Source of the DNA: Sedimentisphaerales bacterium
GTDB taxonomy: Bacteria > Planctomycetota > Phycisphaerae > Sedimentisphaerales > Anaerobacaceae
NCBI GenBank assembly: GCA_029907605.1
Contig: JARYLO010000008.1
Location: 1-42,871, forward strand
Direction of reading: 5' to 3'
Length of the DNA stretch: 42,871 nucleotides
The notes beneath the pieces are model-generated. The model had not been told where the DNA came from. It saw only the letters and a list, made by a program, of their open reading frames with translations, and did no database searches. Positions within the stretch are counted from its first letter, which is position 1, and the number at the start of each line of letters is the position of its first letter. Positions 41,464 to 42,871 of the stretch are shown piece by piece. A program made the translations under genes and the position numbers.

Positions 41464-42039
41464 ATGGCAAAAGGCAAGAACATCTTGACAACCGGTGATG
41501 TTGCGAGGATCTGCAATGTGGCAGCAAGGACGGTCTCAAAATGGTTCGATACGGGCCAGCTTAAGGGCTATAGGATCCCAGGCAGCAAGGATCGGCGGAT
41601 CCCGCTCGAGGAGCTGATCAGGTTCATGAAACAGCACAACATGCCCCTAAAGGGGCTTTCTAGCGGAAAGGTGAGGGTCCTGATAATCAGCAGCAACAAG
41701 CCCACCGCCCAGTCCATGGCAGAAAAAATTGCAGCCTCTGGCCAATACGAGCTCCAGCTGGCAGACAACAACTTTGCTGCCGGCCTGGCGGTCCAGAGGT
41801 TTAATCCGCATGTCCTGGTCATAGACCTATTGGCCGGTCAGATCGATGCTGTGGGCATATGTAGGTCCATTCGGAACGATCCTGAGCTCCAGACCGTCAA
41901 GGTCATTGCCAGCACAGGCAGGCTCTCGCCTTCTGAGCGTCAGGTACTGTTTCAGATTGGCTTTGACGAATGCATTGAGCAGGGCGCAGTCGAAGAGCTG
42001 ACCAGGGCTATCGAGCAGGCCGTCGCCATCGTATATTAG
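41464..42039 (+). CDS. HTH (MerR/excisionase-type) protein with atypical receiver domain
   Basis: The 191-residue protein has an N-terminal excisionase/MerR-like HTH (ILTTGDVARICNVAARTVSK, then WFDTGQLKGYRIPGSKDRRI and PLEELIRFMKQHNM; residues 5-60), a short linker and a receiver-like domain (about 70-185). The phosphoacceptor position is kept in HVLVIDLLAG (Asp near 120), but the acidic pair is replaced (VLIISSNKPTA) and the conserved Lys is missing near FDECIEQGAV. It therefore probably works without normal aspartate phosphorylation. Such HTH-receiver fusions are common in planctomycete genomes and have no known targets. GGGGTGA lies 3 bases before the ATG; an overlapping TTG at 41461 is less likely. 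Confidence 0.82.
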   Translation: MAKGKNILTTGDVARICNVAARTVSKWFDTGQLKGYRIPGSKDRRIPLEELIRFMKQHNMPLKGLSSGKVRVLIISSNKPTAQSMAEKIAASGQYELQLADNNFAAGLAVQRFNPHVLVIDLLAGQIDAVGICRSIRNDPELQTVKVIASTGRLSPSERQVLFQIGFDECIEQGAVEELTRAIEQAVAIVY

Positions 42040-42061
42040 CTGACATCTCTGGGCGGCCAGC

Positions 42062-42871
42062 CTATTGATACACGAATGTCGTCTCTGTCTTCTCCAGCGG
42101 CCTGTTGATGGTCTCGCTGCTCAAGGATGCCTTGAACCAGACCCTCCCTGTGTTAGCAGGCTTAGTGACAACCCTCCAACTGGCCTTCTCCTTTGGGCCT
42201 AGGGATCGGAGCTGGGCAAAGGTGATCGTCTTGCCCGAGTATGTGGCCTTGGTTGGTCCTGTAGAAGACACATACGATAGACCCTCGTCCAACTGGCATA
42301 CCAGCACCAGGTTGTGATCTGAGGCGGATCCCTCATTGGTCACTGTGATTACATATGTCAGGTTGGCATTTGCCTCGATCGGGTCGTCAAGGTCCACTAC
42401 ATCCAACCTTATTGCAGGTACACCCAGTATGGCGGTCCTGGCCGTGATGGTGGTCGGTTCTGTAAACATCGCCTTTGCGGTCGATGTAGTGGTGACGATG
42501 CCAGTAGAGGCGGGCTTGTATGAGACCTGGACCATCCTAGAGGACTTTGGCAGTATGGTTCCCAGGTTCCAGACCAACTTTGCCCCCCAAATATCTGCAG
42601 GGGGATTGCAGGTCACCTCCTGGGCATCAGCAGGGAGGAGCTCTTCTAAGACCGTCTTGTTTGCAGGCCCATCGCCTTGGTTGGTGACAGTGATCTGATA
42701 GGAGATGGGTCTGCCGAGGTAGACCCGTTCAGGGCTTGTCCTTTCAAGCGCAAGTAGGGGGGTCCGTACTGCCAATTGGCCCAAGGCAGATTCCGCCTGT
42801 GCGTTGGAGCTGGAGAGGGCCTTTGCTTGGCTGGTGAATGTACCTGGTTTTGAGGCCTGAAGTTGTACAGA
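42062..42871 (-). CDS. DUF11-repeat surface protein, C-terminal part (5' partial)
   Basis: The frame is open to the window edge, so the N-terminal part is missing; about 269 residues are visible. Two full DUF11-type Ig-like repeats are clear: LGRPISYQITVTNQGDGPAN, then LVWNLGTILPKSSRMVQVSY, and EANANLTYVITVTNEGSASD, then ITFAQLRSLGPKEKASWRVV. 'YtitVtN.Gd..a..v.v.d.LP.g' is the DUF11 signature. The part nearest the edge (SVQLQASKPGTFTSQAKALS) is probably the end of another repeat. Such proteins are exported and cell-surface or extracellular in planctomycetes. The protein ends right after the last repeat, without a visible sorting signal. It converges with the HTH gene across about 22 bases. 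Confidence 0.85.
   Translation of the reverse strand, partial: SVQLQASKPGTFTSQAKALSSSNAQAESALGQLAVRTPLLALERTSPERVYLGRPISYQITVTNQGDGPANKTVLEELLPADAQEVTCNPPADIWGAKLVWNLGTILPKSSRMVQVSYKPASTGIVTTTSTAKAMFTEPTTITARTAILGVPAIRLDVVDLDDPIEANANLTYVITVTNEGSASDHNLVLVCQLDEGLSYVSSTGPTKATYSGKTITFAQLRSLGPKEKASWRVVTKPANTGRVWFKASLSSETINRPLEKTETTFVYQ

Overview
The window comes from a bacterial chromosome of moderate G+C. Gene content points to Planctomycetota, probably near Phycisphaerae/Sedimentisphaerales: tandem SPFH/HflK-HflC genes joined to a P1B ATPase and an ABC exporter, a pseudopilin operon with PilX- and DUF7305-like proteins, an HTH protein fused to a receiver-like domain, SH3b and DUF11 surface proteins. 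This placement rests on remembered gene neighbourhoods, not on a search. Arginine is mostly AGG and isoleucine often ATA in the core genes, a bias often seen in thermophiles. UGA, UAA and UAG all end intact genes, so the standard bacterial code applies.

Layout. 1-4717: a polysaccharide-type locus (end of a methyltransferase, a PP-loop ATPase-like gene broken by one in-frame TGA, a GT4 glycosyltransferase, and divergently a polysaccharide pyruvyl transferase and a GT2 glycosyltransferase). 4722-9596 (minus strand): mutS2, an EIIA-CBS regulator, an ArsB/NhaD-type permease and a small frameshifted gene. 9746-22526: a type IV pilus/type II secretion-like operon (assembly ATPase, inner-membrane platform, four pseudopilins, a wrecked DUF7305-like gene, a PilX-like protein, a PilM-PilN fusion, PilO, secretin) ending in a response regulator and a large REC-PAS-kinase. 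22604-24802: an SMP-30-like lipoprotein and an SH3-domain secreted protein. 24803-26954: a small accessory island with a nuclease-like gene and two broken genes. 26955-30298: zwf, rubredoxin, a GNAT acetyltransferase and an ABC-2 permease. 30482-40941: a seven-gene operon (7-TM HflK-like, HflC, HflK, P1B ATPase, ABC ATPase, ABC permease, large membrane-anchored unknown). 40945-42871: a small secreted protein, the HTH/pseudo-receiver regulator and the 3' part of a DUF11-repeat protein.

How the parts may work together. The pseudopilin operon encodes most of an envelope-spanning filament or secretion machine, and its terminal two-component genes probably regulate it or its use. The SPFH operon looks like a membrane quality-control or microdomain module coupled to metal transport and an ABC exporter; that coupling is the most system-like feature of the window. 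Several accessory genes are broken, while all core genes are intact. Promoter-like sequences are seen in several divergent gaps, three of them so close to the start codon that leaderless or nearly leaderless mRNAs are predicted. No rRNA, tRNA, CRISPR array, insertion sequence or convincing intrinsic terminator was seen.
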